A stretch of 64,000 bases of DNA from Thalassovita sp. (lineage in GTDB: Bacteria; Pseudomonadota; Alphaproteobacteria; Rhodobacterales; Rhodobacteraceae). Shown piece by piece: positions 8,644 to 17,341 of this stretch. The DNA is taken from assembly GCA_029212905.1 (NCBI GenBank), contig JARGPB010000010.1:83355-147354 (forward strand), in the 5' to 3' direction. The notes beneath the pieces are model-generated. The model was given only the letters and a program-made list of their open reading frames with translations, had not been told where the DNA came from and made no database searches. The translations under genes were made by a program, and so were the position numbers. Position 1 is the first letter of the stretch. Each line of letters opens with the position of its first letter.

Positions 8644-8952
8644 AGGTGGCTCTCCTCTTGGATTCCGCGCGTAACTTTCGTTCGCACGGGGATACCGCGC
8701 TGCAGCATCGCCCGTCAATCAATACACAACGTAAAAATACCGGAAAACGCGCTGTTTTGGCCCTGGAACGCCGCAAAACCGATGGAAGACCGCAAATTCC
8801 ACAAACCTGCGCCAGAATGTACGATTTCCTGACATCTGGGCGCTATCTCTTGCATTGTCTGCGGGCTTCGGGTCAGGTAATCGGGCGGGGAATAACACCA
8901 AGCGGCGGTCGCCCACGCGTCCGCCGTTACCTTTTGTGGAACTAAGGGGCCT
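8644..8952. other. Divergent promoter region between ETF-QO and greA
   Basis: This 309-bp gap separates two divergent genes and must hold both promoters. I see no coding sequence supported by codon usage. A perfect 6-bp stem CGGCGG/CCGCCG (8903-8908 and 8921-8926) falls in the likely greA leader, followed by a ribosome site AAGGGG before the greA ATG. I could not place a convincing -35/-10 pair. Confidence 0.5.
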
Positions 8953-9423
8953 ATGGAAAAGATACCGATGACCCGCGCGGGCCATACCGCGCTTGATGCT
9001 GAACTGAAGAACCTGAAATCCGTCGAACGGCCCTCCGTTATCCAGGCGATTGCCGAGGCGCGCGAACTGGGCGATCTCAAGGAAAACGCCGAATATCACT
9101 CGGCCCGCGAGAAACAGGGCTTCATCGAAGGCCGCATCAAAGAGCTCGAAGGCGTGCTGTCGCTGGCCGAGGTGATTGATCCCACCGCGCTCAAGGGTGC
9201 GATCAAATTCGGCGCGACCGTGACCCTGGTTGACGAAGACACCGACGAGGAAAAAACCTGGCAGATCGTTGGCGAACACGAGGCCAGCGTCGAAAAGGGC
9301 CTGCTGAACATTCGCTCGCCCATCGCCCGCGCCCTGATCGGCAAAGAAGAGGGCGACAGCGTCGAGGTCCGCACCCCCGGCGGTGAAAAATCCTACGAAG
9401 TGCTCTCGATCAAATTCATCTAA
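8953..9423 (+). CDS. greA: Transcription elongation factor GreA
   Basis: The protein has 156 residues, the usual GreA length. The N-terminal coiled-coil hairpin (about residues 1-75) carries the tip motif G-D-L-K-E-N-A-E-Y, whose acidic residues stimulate transcript cleavage in backtracked RNA polymerase. The C-terminal FKBP-like domain contains G-K-E-E-G-D-S-V-E-V and ends S-I-K-F-I. The ribosome site AAGGGG is well placed. It is followed 21 bp later by an uncharacterised membrane protein gene. Confidence 0.97.
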   Translation: MEKIPMTRAGHTALDAELKNLKSVERPSVIQAIAEARELGDLKENAEYHSAREKQGFIEGRIKELEGVLSLAEVIDPTALKGAIKFGATVTLVDEDTDEEKTWQIVGEHEASVEKGLLNIRSPIARALIGKEEGDSVEVRTPGGEKSYEVLSIKFI

Positions 9424-9444
9424 CGGACAGGCAACCCACCAAAG

Positions 9445-10464
9445 ATGGCCGACAAGGAAGAAAGCCGCTCGACCCCGCTGGGTCTGTATGACACCCCCGC
9501 TGGCGGGCGTGTGACTGGCATTGAAATGATTGCTGTGCTGCTCAGCCTGTTGTGGCTGCTGGGCGCAGGTGTGTTTTTCTTTTTGCTGGACACGGCGGCG
9601 TCCGGGGATCAGTCCCTGCGCTTCATGATGACCATGCTGGTGATTTTCCTGCCCGTGGCGATGATCTGGGTCGGGGCCACCGCCGCGCGGTCCTCTCGCG
9701 TGATGCGCGAGGAAAGCGCCCGTTTGCAGGCCGCGATTGATGCCATCCGCAAGACCTATCTGGCGCAGGCACAGGGGCGCGGCGGCAACGCCGACACCTC
9801 GATTGCCAAGAAGCTGGAAGAGATCGCCGAGGCCCAGAAAAAGACCGAGATCGCGCTGGCCACCTTTACCTCTACCCGTGATCGGGACCGGATTGATCTG
9901 ATGCGCCCCGCGCCCAAACCGTCCGAAACCGCCGTCCCCCCCGAGGATCAGGCCCCCCTGCCCCTGGGCACCCCCGCCGAGGACCTAGAGCCCCCCTTGG
10001 CCCGCGCCGATTTCATCCGCGCGCTGAATTTCCCCGAAACCGCCGAAGACGAAGAGGGCTTTACCGCCCTGCGCAAGGCGCTCAAGGATCGGCAGGCCAG
10101 CCACCTGATTCAGGCCGCTCAGGACATCCTGACCCTGCTCAGCCAGGATGGCATCTATATGGATGACCTGCGTCCCGACCGCGCGCGTGCCGAAATCTGG
10201 CGCCGCTTTGCCGGTGGGGAGCGTGGCCGTCAGATCGCAGCTTTGGGCGGGATTCGGGATCGGTCGTCCCTCGCGCTGTCCGCCGGTCGGATGAAGCAGG
10301 ACCCGATTTTCCGCGATACCGCGCACCATTTCCTGCGCCGCTTTGACCGGATGCTGGCCGAGTTCGCCGAGAACGCCAGCGACACTGAAATCGCGGATCT
10401 GTCCGACACGCGCACCGCCCGCGCCTTTATGCTGCTGGGCCGTGTGACCGGGATGTTCGACTAG
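9445..10464 (+). CDS. Uncharacterised membrane protein with coiled coil
   Basis: I do not recognise a named family. The 339-residue product has two adjacent hydrophobic helices (about residues 28-50 and 62-82). After these come a charged helical stretch likely to be a short coiled coil (about 88-140), a proline/glutamate-rich linker (about 150-190) and a globular C-terminal region of about 150 residues. This suggests an inner-membrane anchor with a cytoplasmic domain. Its position behind greA hints at co-transcription. The stop codon lies in a CTAG shared with the convergent GNAT gene. Confidence 0.75.
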   Translation: MADKEESRSTPLGLYDTPAGGRVTGIEMIAVLLSLLWLLGAGVFFFLLDTAASGDQSLRFMMTMLVIFLPVAMIWVGATAARSSRVMREESARLQAAIDAIRKTYLAQAQGRGGNADTSIAKKLEEIAEAQKKTEIALATFTSTRDRDRIDLMRPAPKPSETAVPPEDQAPLPLGTPAEDLEPPLARADFIRALNFPETAEDEEGFTALRKALKDRQASHLIQAAQDILTLLSQDGIYMDDLRPDRARAEIWRRFAGGERGRQIAALGGIRDRSSLALSAGRMKQDPIFRDTAHHFLRRFDRMLAEFAENASDTEIADLSDTRTARAFMLLGRVTGMFD

Positions 10465-11042
10465 ACCGGCCGCTCCATCCGCAGCGCTGATTTAAACCCG
10501 AAAACCCAGCGAAACGGCCCCGTTCCCTCGTGCGAGACCGGCTCGAATCCGTGACGCGCATACAGGGCCTGGGCCCGTGGGTTCGTGTCGATCACATCCA
10601 GCCGCACCACCCGTGCACCGCTGCCATGGGCCAGATCCGCCACCGCTGTCAGCAGCGCCGTCCCCACGCCCTTGCCGCGCGCCGATGGCTCTACGAAAAT
10701 GCCGTCCATCTGGCACACGCCCGGTTCCAGATCGCGCTCGAGTACGGACAAAAGCAGCCCACGCCACAGCGCCCCAAACAGCCCGAATTCGGCCCGCAAA
10801 TCCGCCAGCTTGCCGCTGACCAGGCCGCCCTTTGGGGTTTTGACCCCGGCCACCCCCAGCAACACGTCCCCCTCGCGCGCGACCAGCGCGAACCTTGGGT
10901 TCAGCACCCGTTCGATGAATCGCAGCGCCCGCGGCTCCGGCCCCAATACCTTGCCCAGTTTGGGGCCGAACGCCTGCCAATACAGCCGCGCCACCAGGGC
11001 GCGCTCGCCCGCGCTGAACCCCGCGTCAACCCTCAGCGTCAT
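10461..11042 (-). CDS. GNAT-family N-acetyltransferase
   Basis: This 193-residue protein has the GNAT acetyl-CoA-binding core. Motif A reads V-E-P-S-A-R-G-K-G-V-G-T-A-L-L, preceded by the M-D-G-I-F strand and followed by the N-P-R-A-Q-A-L-Y-A-R-H-G-F motif B. The acceptor substrate cannot be predicted. It has its own upstream region, 58 bp from the divergent azlC start, and its stop codon overlaps that of the convergent membrane protein gene by four bases. Confidence 0.88.
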   Translation of the reverse strand: MTLRVDAGFSAGERALVARLYWQAFGPKLGKVLGPEPRALRFIERVLNPRFALVAREGDVLLGVAGVKTPKGGLVSGKLADLRAEFGLFGALWRGLLLSVLERDLEPGVCQMDGIFVEPSARGKGVGTALLTAVADLAHGSGARVVRLDVIDTNPRAQALYARHGFEPVSHEGTGPFRWVFGFKSALRMERPV

Positions 11043-11100
11043 TGCATCCTCCTAGCCTGTCCGCTACGGCTTCGATATTCCTGATATTTGGGGACGGATC

Positions 11101-11814
11101 ATGACCACCACAACCCGCAGAACATATTGGCACGGTGTCCGCGATGGGATGCCCTTTCTGCTGGTGATTTTCCCCTTTGGCCTGCTGTTTGGCGTTGTCG
11201 CCACCGAGGCCGGGCTAAGCGTGCTGGAAACGCTCAGCTTTTCCATCGTCGTGATCGCGGGGGCTGCGCAATTCACCGCCGTGCAACTGCTGTCGGAAAA
11301 CGCCCCAACCGCGATCATCCTGGCCTCTTCTCTGGCGGTGAACCTGCGGATGGCGATGTATTCGGCCTCGTTGACGCCGCATATCGGGGGCGCGCCCCTG
11401 TGGCAGCGCGCGTTGATCGCCTATTTCACCGTGGATCAAAGCTATGCCTGCTCGATCATGGCCTTCGAGAAAAACCCGACCTGGACCATACCGCAGAAAA
11501 TCGCCTACTTCTTTGGGGTCGTCAGCCCCGTTTGCCCGCTGTGGTACATCGCCACCCTGGCCGGGGCCCTGCTGGGCAGCGCCATCCCCCCTGCCTTTGC
11601 GCTGGATTTCGCGGTGCCGATCACGTTCCTGGCGTTGATTGCGCCGATGCTGCACACCACCGCGCATCGCGCCGCCGCGCTGGCCTCGGTTGTGCTGGCG
11701 CTGACCTTTGCCTTCTTGCCGTATAACACCGGGCTTTTGGTCGCCGGTCTGGGCGCCATGATCATCGGGGCGCAGGTCGAACTGTGGACCACCCGCCAAA
11801 AGGACCTCGCATGA
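11101..11814 (+). CDS. azlC: AzlC-family branched-chain amino acid exporter, large subunit
   Basis: The 237-residue protein has several hydrophobic helices. It carries the AzlC signature near the N-terminus (R-D-G-M-P-F followed by F-P-F-G-L-L-F-G) and A-G-A-A-Q-F-T-A-V-Q-L in the second helix region. With AzlD it forms a two-component exporter of branched-chain or related amino acids in the inner membrane. It overlaps azlD by four bases (ATGA), which is the standard arrangement for this pair. Confidence 0.92.
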   Translation: MTTTTRRTYWHGVRDGMPFLLVIFPFGLLFGVVATEAGLSVLETLSFSIVVIAGAAQFTAVQLLSENAPTAIILASSLAVNLRMAMYSASLTPHIGGAPLWQRALIAYFTVDQSYACSIMAFEKNPTWTIPQKIAYFFGVVSPVCPLWYIATLAGALLGSAIPPAFALDFAVPITFLALIAPMLHTTAHRAAALASVVLALTFAFLPYNTGLLVAGLGAMIIGAQVELWTTRQKDLA

Positions 11815-12143
11815 CCCAGATTGATCCCGTCACATTGTGGACTGTCATCATCGGCCTGGGGCTGGGCAGTTTTGGGCTGCGCTTTGTTTTTACCGGGATC
11901 GTTGGCAACCGCGCGATGCCCGAATGGGTGTTGCGGCACCTGCGCTATACCGCTGTGGCGATTTTGCCCGGGCTGGTCGCGCCCGCCATCATGTGGCCCG
12001 CCGCAACCGGAGGCACGCCCGATGCGCCCCGCATGATCGCGGCCATCGTGACGGTGACTGTTGGCTATGTCTGGAAAAACGTGCTGGCCGCGATTTTCTG
12101 TGGCGCGGCCAGCCTGTATGGGGCGATTTACCTGTTGGGCTGA
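11811..12143 (+). CDS. azlD: AzlD-family exporter, small subunit
   Basis: The 110-residue protein has about four transmembrane helices and matches the AzlD partner family, including L-R-H-L-R-Y-T-A-V-A-I-L-P near the middle. The ATG overlaps the azlC stop, and a longer start inside azlC is not needed. It acts with AzlC in export. Its stop is 15 bp from the convergent lipoprotein gene. Confidence 0.9.
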   Translation: MTQIDPVTLWTVIIGLGLGSFGLRFVFTGIVGNRAMPEWVLRHLRYTAVAILPGLVAPAIMWPAATGGTPDAPRMIAAIVTVTVGYVWKNVLAAIFCGAASLYGAIYLLG

Positions 12144-12158
12144 TCCAGCCCTCCCGGC

Positions 12159-12821
12159 TTAATCTGGAATAGGCGCCGCGGCGGCCTTCTGCTCGCGCCA
12201 GCGCTTCATCACGGCCTGAGCGTCTTCGGGCTGATAGGCCCGCAGCGCTTGGGATTTATCCGCGTCATCATATTCGTACAGGCTTTGGCTGCTGCTCAGC
12301 GGGGCCTGTTCGAATTGCGCCATCAGCTTTTTCGGGGCAATCGTCGGTTTGATGCTCAACCCTGGCAGTTGCGACAGGATTTCCGAGGTCGAGGCCGCAC
12401 AGCGCCCGTCCGTCACCTCGCCCATGCCCTGCGCCAGACGCAGCGCCTGTTCGGCCACCTCTGGGGTGACAGGCAACCGCTGGATCACAACATGAAAGGT
12501 CTTGCGCGCGTGAAAGCGGGTATAGACATCCTCGACATAGGGCGTGACCCCATAGACGACATCATTGCGCGCGACGATCTTTTTGTCCCGGAACGAACCC
12601 GCCGGGTCAAAAATCACCCGCTGGCTGGCGTTGATCATCAGGGACGTGTGCGCCCCCGACCCATTGGTGTTGTTGATCATCGTGAACAGCGTCAGCTCGG
12701 GCGGAGCATTGTGCCGATAGGTGGCGTTGATGATCTGCTCGTCGCTTACGGGCGGGTCGTGCTTTACCGCACACCCGGCCGTCAGGCCGACGGCGGCCAA
12801 AATCAGTAACCATTTACGCAT
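12159..12821 (-). CDS. Putative lipoprotein of unknown function
   Basis: The 220-residue protein starts with a lipoprotein signal peptide (MRKWLLILAAVGLTAGC). The lipobox L-T-A-G-C puts the lipidated cysteine at residue 17, so it is anchored in a membrane facing the periplasm. The mature part has no repeats or catalytic motif that I recognise. One extra pair of cysteine positions is not obvious, with only one further Cys seen near G-R-C-A-A-S. It lies 25 bp downstream of the aa3-oxidase subunit IV gene on the same strand and may share its transcript. Confidence 0.8.
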   Translation of the reverse strand: MRKWLLILAAVGLTAGCAVKHDPPVSDEQIINATYRHNAPPELTLFTMINNTNGSGAHTSLMINASQRVIFDPAGSFRDKKIVARNDVVYGVTPYVEDVYTRFHARKTFHVVIQRLPVTPEVAEQALRLAQGMGEVTDGRCAASTSEILSQLPGLSIKPTIAPKKLMAQFEQAPLSSSQSLYEYDDADKSQALRAYQPEDAQAVMKRWREQKAAAAPIPD

Positions 12822-12846
12822 GATGGGGTCCCCTGCGTGGGATGGC

Positions 12847-12981
12847 TTAGCTGTTAACCAGCGCCATGAAAATCAGGGCTGCGATGCTGGCATAGGCCAC
12901 ATAGCTCGAAACCTTGATGAAACCTTCAAAGGTCTGTTCCTGAACCGTGGTGTCCATTTCGCCGTGCTTGTGCTCTGCCAT
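12847..12981 (-). CDS. aa3-type cytochrome c oxidase subunit IV
   Basis: This 44-codon gene is too short for routine ORF calling. The product starts MAEHKHGEMDTTVQEQTFEG and ends with one transmembrane helix (K-V-S-S-Y-V-A-Y-A-S-I-A-A-L-I-F-M-A-L-V). Length, the M-D-x-x-x-Q-E-x-T-F-x-G-F pattern and the single helix match the small subunit IV of Paracoccus/Rhodobacter aa3 oxidase. It is a non-catalytic inner-membrane subunit. The larger cta genes are not in this window, which is usual for this gene. Confidence 0.9.
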   Translation of the reverse strand: MAEHKHGEMDTTVQEQTFEGFIKVSSYVAYASIAALIFMALVNS

Positions 12982-13050
12982 TGTCGCGTTTCCTTGCAGT
13001 ATAGAGTTTCAGATCGTGACTAGCCGATTTTTTCCGGCCTGTCATGGGTG

Positions 13051-13069
13051 AAAAGGCCGCAACGGGCCT
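13051..13069 (-). terminator. Short terminator after the DUF6173-like gene
   Basis: On the minus strand a 5-bp stem AGGCC / GGCCT with a 6-nt loop is followed directly by TTTT and overlaps the stop codon. The stem is short, so this is a modest candidate for the end of the 16.3-13.1 kb transcript. Confidence 0.4.
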
Positions 13070-13521
13070 CAGGCTTTGTTCAGATCTTGGGCCAGCCGGA
13101 ACCCGATCCGTTTCGGTTCCACCTGTTCGGGTTCCTTGGGCAAGGCCCGCAGGATCACGCTCAGCTGGCTGACATGCTGGATTAGTTGGGTTTTGCCGCC
13201 CAGCTCGTCGCTGCCGAAAAAGGTCACGATGTCGGGGTCGTAATAGCCCATGCCTTCGATTCTCAGCACGCCGGCATCGCCCCCGGCGAATCCCATGGCG
13301 ACCTCGTGTTCGTTATCCAGCTGTTCTTCGAAATTCTGGATATACAGAATCAGCCGCTCATAGGCCCATTGTGCCGGGCTTTTCTGCTGGACCGGCTTTG
13401 CCGTGACCTGCTCGGGCAGCTCTTTGCCGGTGTGCGCATTGGGGTCGGCGTGGACCTCGTGGCGCCGGGGCATTGCCTCGGCTTCCTGCGCTTCGGCGGC
13501 GGTCTTGATCTTGCCGTCCAT
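13069..13521 (-). CDS. Conserved hypothetical protein, DUF6173-like
   Basis: The 150-residue protein has a charged, probably disordered N-terminal third. The conserved-looking core carries W-A-Y-E-R-L-I-L-Y-I-Q-N-F-E-x-Q-L-D, G-M-G-Y-Y-D-P-D-I-V-T-F-F-G and a C-terminal R-I-G-F-R-L sequence. From memory this matches DUF6173, a family common in Rhodobacterales with no known role. It is the last gene of the acyl-CoA dehydrogenase/MBL-fold operon, 3 bp after the MBL stop, with the ribosome site GGAG before its ATG. Confidence 0.7.
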   Translation of the reverse strand: MDGKIKTAAEAQEAEAMPRRHEVHADPNAHTGKELPEQVTAKPVQQKSPAQWAYERLILYIQNFEEQLDNEHEVAMGFAGGDAGVLRIEGMGYYDPDIVTFFGSDELGGKTQLIQHVSQLSVILRALPKEPEQVEPKRIGFRLAQDLNKA

Positions 13522-13524
13522 GGT

Positions 13525-14565
13525 TTACTCCTTCATCTGCCAGAGCCAGGCGCCATCCTCGCGGAGCGTCCGGCCAGTCTCTCCTGTCTGATACAGATGA
13601 TTGAGGTGTGCAATCGCTTCGACAAGAGCCAACCCATAGGTGCCCCCATCAATCTTGCGTTTGAACAGCGGCGGGAAACACTCGGCCGCCGTCCGAGGCT
13701 CGGCCAGATGTTTGCGCAGACGCCGCAGCCCACCGTGGTGATTCTCGATCAGTTGGTGCATCCGCGTGGGCAGCCCCGTAAACGGAAGCTTATGCCCCCC
13801 CAGCACCAGATGGTCCTCGCGCGCCAGCGTTTTCAGCCGGGTGCAGCTCTCCATCCAGTCGGCCAGCGGGTCGGCCTCCGGTTCGGTTGCGTGCACGCCG
13901 ATATTGGGGCTGATCGAGGACAGGATCTGATCGCCTGACAGCACCAGATTGTCGTCGCGGCTCCACAGCGTCAGATGCTCGGGCGCGTGGCCGTTGCCCA
14001 TATGGACGTCCCAGTCGCGCCCGCCCGCACGGATCACGTCGCCCTGTTGGACCCGCTGGAACCCCACCGGCAACGGGTACGAGATATCCGCAAAGTTGAA
14101 CGGCCGTTCCGACAGGCGTTTCTGGAACACCTCTTCGGACATGCCGGCCCGCCGCCAGAATTGCTGTACCTGCGGCGTGACCTTGTGTTCCACATCCAGG
14201 ATCAGCATCCGCGACATCAGATAGGCCGTCCGCGAGGTCCAGAATTCGGCCCCCCGCTCGATGAACCAGCCCGCCATGCCCACGTGATCGGGGTGATGGT
14301 GCGTCAGGATGATCCGGCCCACGGGTTTGCCCTTCAGCGGGCCCGCTAGCAGGGTTTCCCAGATTTCAACGCTGCGTTTGGAATACAGCCCCGCGTCGAT
14401 CAGCGTCCAGCTATCGCCTTCGTCCAGCGCATAGATATTCACGTGATCCAGCGCCATCGGCAGAGGCAGCCTCAGCCACAGCACGCCCTCGGCGATCTCG
14501 ATCGCCGCGCCGGTTTCCGGCGGCGTGTCCCAGGGATATCGAATGCCGCCGCCCATACCGTCCAT
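13525..14565 (-). CDS. MBL-fold metallo-hydrolase
   Basis: The 346-residue protein has the metallo-beta-lactamase-fold zinc motif T-H-H-H-P-D-H-V-G at about residues 95-103. Later metal ligands are plausible in G-N-G-H-A-P-E-H and G-G-H-K-L-P. The fold hydrolyses diverse thioesters, esters and phosphodiesters. Its place directly after an acyl-CoA dehydrogenase suggests a thioester or acyl hydrolase, but this is inference. The ATG at 14565 overlaps the dehydrogenase stop by one base (TGATG); a GTG nine bases earlier is possible. Confidence 0.85.
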   Translation of the reverse strand: MDGMGGGIRYPWDTPPETGAAIEIAEGVLWLRLPLPMALDHVNIYALDEGDSWTLIDAGLYSKRSVEIWETLLAGPLKGKPVGRIILTHHHPDHVGMAGWFIERGAEFWTSRTAYLMSRMLILDVEHKVTPQVQQFWRRAGMSEEVFQKRLSERPFNFADISYPLPVGFQRVQQGDVIRAGGRDWDVHMGNGHAPEHLTLWSRDDNLVLSGDQILSSISPNIGVHATEPEADPLADWMESCTRLKTLAREDHLVLGGHKLPFTGLPTRMHQLIENHHGGLRRLRKHLAEPRTAAECFPPLFKRKIDGGTYGLALVEAIAHLNHLYQTGETGRTLREDGAWLWQMKE

Positions 14566-16259
14566 CACGCGCACAGCTCGTCTGTTGTGATGTCATACAG
14601 ATCCGCCGCCCCCGCTGTGGCATGTTCCAGCAGCCCGCTGAACTGCGGCAACAGCCGGTTCACATAGAACCGGGCGACCTTTGTTCGCGTGCCTGCGCCG
14701 CCCTCGGCCATCGCGGCCTTCAGGTGGTAATGCCCGCCCAGAACCCGGCCAAAGGCCGTCAGGAACGGCACGCTGCCCGCGAACCGCGCGTTCATATCGG
14801 TCTGCGCCAGCATCCATTCGACGGCTTCGCGCAGGGTTTCGGTGGCTTGCCAGACAGGTTCCGCCAGATCGGGCAGCACGGCGCGCGCCTGCTCGGCGTG
14901 GGTTTCGATTTCGTCCAGCAGGGTGAACGCCGCCTCGCCGCCATCCATCATTTTCCGGCCCACCAGGTCCATCGCCTGAATGCCGTTCGTGCCCTCGTAG
15001 ATCGAGGTGATCCGCACATCGCGGCTGAACTGCGCCGCGCCGGTTTCCTCGATAAAGCCCATGCCGCCGTGGATTTGCACGCCCAGCTCGGCCACGGCGA
15101 TGCCCACGTCGGTCGAAAACGCCTTGGCGATCGGGGTCAGCAGCGCCGCCCGTGCCTTCCAGGCGGCGTCCTGCGTGGCCGTCGTCATGTCAATCGAGAC
15201 CGAGCAATCCAGCACCAGCGCCCGCGCCGCAAAGGTATCGGCCTTCATCGTCAGCAGCATCCGGCGCACATCGGCGTGCTGGATGATCTTGCCCATCTGG
15301 TCGCGTTCCTGCGCATAGGCCAGCGCGTGCTGATAGGCCCCTTCCGCGATGCCCACACCCTGCGTACCGACGCCCAGGCGCGCGTTGTTCATCATGGTGA
15401 ACATCGCGGCCATGCCTTTGTGCGGCGCGCCGACCAGCCAGCCCTTGGCGCCGTTGAATTCCATCACGCAGGTCGGGCTGCCGTGGATGCCCAGTTTATG
15501 CTCCAGGCTGACGACGCCCAGGCTGTTGCGTTCGCCCAGCGACCCGTCGGCATTGGGCAGGAATTTAGGCACCATGAACAGGCTGATGCCCTTGGTTCCC
15601 GGCACCCCGTCGGGCAGGCGCGCCAGCACCAGATGGCAGACGTTGCCGCCGAAATCATGATCACCCCAAGTGATAAAGATTTTCTGACCAGACACCGAAT
15701 ATGTCCCGTCGCCGTTCGGCTCGGCCTTGGATTTCAGTGCGCCCACATCCGACCCCGCGCCCGGTTCCGTCAGGTTCATCGTGCCGGTCCATTCGCCGCT
15801 GATCAGGCGCGGCAGGTACATTTCCTTCAGCGCGTCGCTTGCGTGGTGTTCCAGTGCTTCGATCTGGCCCTGGGTCAGCAGCGGGCACAGGCCCAGCGCC
15901 ATGCAGGTTCCGGCCGTCATTTCGTTGAACGCGGTGTTCAGCGCAATCGGCAGGCCCATGCCGCCATGTTCCTGTCCGGCAGAAACCGCCAGCCAGCCGC
16001 CCTCGGCCATCGACCGAAAGGCCTCGGCATAGCCGGGCGAGGACCGCACAACACCGTTTTCCAGCACCGCGTGGGTCAGATCCCCGTTGCGTTGGATCGG
16101 GTGCAGGACCTCTTCGGCCATGCGGCCCAGTTCGGTGACAATCGCGTCGGTCATGTCTGGCGTGGCCTCGGCGAAACGCTCGGTTCCGGCAACGGCTGCC
16201 ATATCGACCACATTTTCAAAAATGAAGCGATAGTCATCTACGGGGGCACGATACGGCAT
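14565..16259 (-). CDS. Acyl-CoA dehydrogenase of the long, DmdC-like group
   Basis: The enzyme has 564 residues, longer than the usual 380-400, with an N-terminal extension beginning M-P-Y-x-A-P-V-D-D and an extra C-terminal domain. This is the architecture of the DmdC (3-methylmercaptopropionyl-CoA dehydrogenase) group. FAD/substrate motifs include M-N-L-T-E-P-G-A-G-S-D, I-F-I-T-W-G-D-H-D and the catalytic-Glu region S-I-Y-E-G-T-N-G-I-Q. It oxidises an acyl-CoA and passes electrons to ETF and then ETF-QO. Roseobacters carry several paralogues, so the true substrate is uncertain. It leads an operon with the MBL-fold and DUF6173-like genes. Confidence 0.9.
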   Translation of the reverse strand: MPYRAPVDDYRFIFENVVDMAAVAGTERFAEATPDMTDAIVTELGRMAEEVLHPIQRNGDLTHAVLENGVVRSSPGYAEAFRSMAEGGWLAVSAGQEHGGMGLPIALNTAFNEMTAGTCMALGLCPLLTQGQIEALEHHASDALKEMYLPRLISGEWTGTMNLTEPGAGSDVGALKSKAEPNGDGTYSVSGQKIFITWGDHDFGGNVCHLVLARLPDGVPGTKGISLFMVPKFLPNADGSLGERNSLGVVSLEHKLGIHGSPTCVMEFNGAKGWLVGAPHKGMAAMFTMMNNARLGVGTQGVGIAEGAYQHALAYAQERDQMGKIIQHADVRRMLLTMKADTFAARALVLDCSVSIDMTTATQDAAWKARAALLTPIAKAFSTDVGIAVAELGVQIHGGMGFIEETGAAQFSRDVRITSIYEGTNGIQAMDLVGRKMMDGGEAAFTLLDEIETHAEQARAVLPDLAEPVWQATETLREAVEWMLAQTDMNARFAGSVPFLTAFGRVLGGHYHLKAAMAEGGAGTRTKVARFYVNRLLPQFSGLLEHATAGAADLYDITTDELCA

Positions 16260-16378
16260 ATGGCTCTCCTCTGCGCGGGACGGCTTGGAATTCTGGTCAA
16301 CCGCAGTTATGCAAAAACACGTTCCAAGAAAAGTATCTATCGCCCCCGATCCATCAACTGAAACGCCGCGTCATAGCC

Positions 16379-17335
16379 ATGTCTAACCTCTCCACCCTGC
16401 TCTTGCCCCCTGATACCGGGGGGATATTTCGTTCAGCGGAAATTCTTTCCGCAGGCGGGCTTGTCGCTCTGCCGACCGAAACCGTCTATGGGCTGGGGGC
16501 TGATGCCCGCAATGATCGCGCCGTCGCAAGGATTTTTCAGGCCAAGGGCCGTCCGCAATTCAACCCGCTGATCGTGCATGTGGCCTCGGCTGCGGTGGCA
16601 CAGCGCTATGTGGATTGGTCCACGACGGCACAGAAACTGGCCGATGCTTTCTGGCCCGGAGCCCTGACCCTGGTCTTGCCGCTGCGCGCGGATGCGGGCC
16701 TGTCGCCGCTGGTCACGGCCCAGTTGCCGACGCTGGGGATTCGCGTCCCCGCCCATCCGGTTGCTCAGGACTTGCTGCGGGTGTTTGACGGCCCCGTCGC
16801 CGCGCCCTCGGCCAATCCGTCAGGGCAGATCAGCCCCACCTCGCCCCGGCATGTGCTGGACGGCCTGTCCACCCGGATCGAGGCCGTTCTGGACGGTGGT
16901 CCCTGCCCCGTCGGGGTCGAATCCACCATCGTCGGGCTGGCGGGCACCCCGACCCTGCTGCGCCCCGGAGGCATCGCCGCCGAGGACATCGAAACCGTGC
17001 TGGGCGCCCCCCTTGCACAGCGTGATCAAACCGATCCGCTGACCGCTCCCGGCCAGATGCTGTCGCATTACGCCCCCGGCGCGCGCGTCCGCCTGAACGC
17101 CACCACCGTCGCCCCGGACGAGCTGTTGCTGGGCTTTGGCCCCGTCGACTGTACCTTGAACCTGTCGGAAACCGGCGATCTGGTCGAGGCCGCGGCAAAC
17201 CTTTTTCATCACCTGCATGCACTGGACGCCATGGCCCCGAAAGGCATCGCCGTCAGCCCGATCCCGCATCATGGTCTGGGGGCTGCAATCAATGATCGCC
17301 TGACACGCGCCGCCGCCCCGCGCGATGCGGCCTGA
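16379..17335 (+). CDS. L-threonylcarbamoyladenylate synthase (Sua5 type)
   Basis: The 318-residue protein has the YrdC catalytic domain (P-T-E-T-V-Y-G-L-G-A-D, K-G-R-P-x-x-N-P-L, S-A-N-x-S-G) followed by a Sua5 C-terminal domain after about residue 210. It makes threonylcarbamoyl-AMP from threonine, bicarbonate and ATP, the first step of t6A37 tRNA modification. Length fits Sua5 rather than the short TsaC. It is divergent from the acyl-CoA dehydrogenase operon, and its stop is 6 bp from the convergent yqgE-like gene. Confidence 0.94.
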   Translation: MSNLSTLLLPPDTGGIFRSAEILSAGGLVALPTETVYGLGADARNDRAVARIFQAKGRPQFNPLIVHVASAAVAQRYVDWSTTAQKLADAFWPGALTLVLPLRADAGLSPLVTAQLPTLGIRVPAHPVAQDLLRVFDGPVAAPSANPSGQISPTSPRHVLDGLSTRIEAVLDGGPCPVGVESTIVGLAGTPTLLRPGGIAAEDIETVLGAPLAQRDQTDPLTAPGQMLSHYAPGARVRLNATTVAPDELLLGFGPVDCTLNLSETGDLVEAAANLFHHLHALDAMAPKGIAVSPIPHHGLGAAINDRLTRAAAPRDAA

Positions 17336-17341
17336 CACGCC

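Noticed and set aside
6910..8832. Long open frame (640 codons) on the plus strand
   Set aside because: It is the antisense shadow of the ETF-QO gene. The opposite strand has clear FAD and 4Fe-4S motifs, and the shadow protein is rich in His, Arg and Gln with no recognisable domain.
14622..16361. 579-codon open frame opposite the long acyl-CoA dehydrogenase
   Set aside because: It is a shadow made possible by high GC at third positions. The dehydrogenase on the minus strand has strong motifs and a proper operon position.
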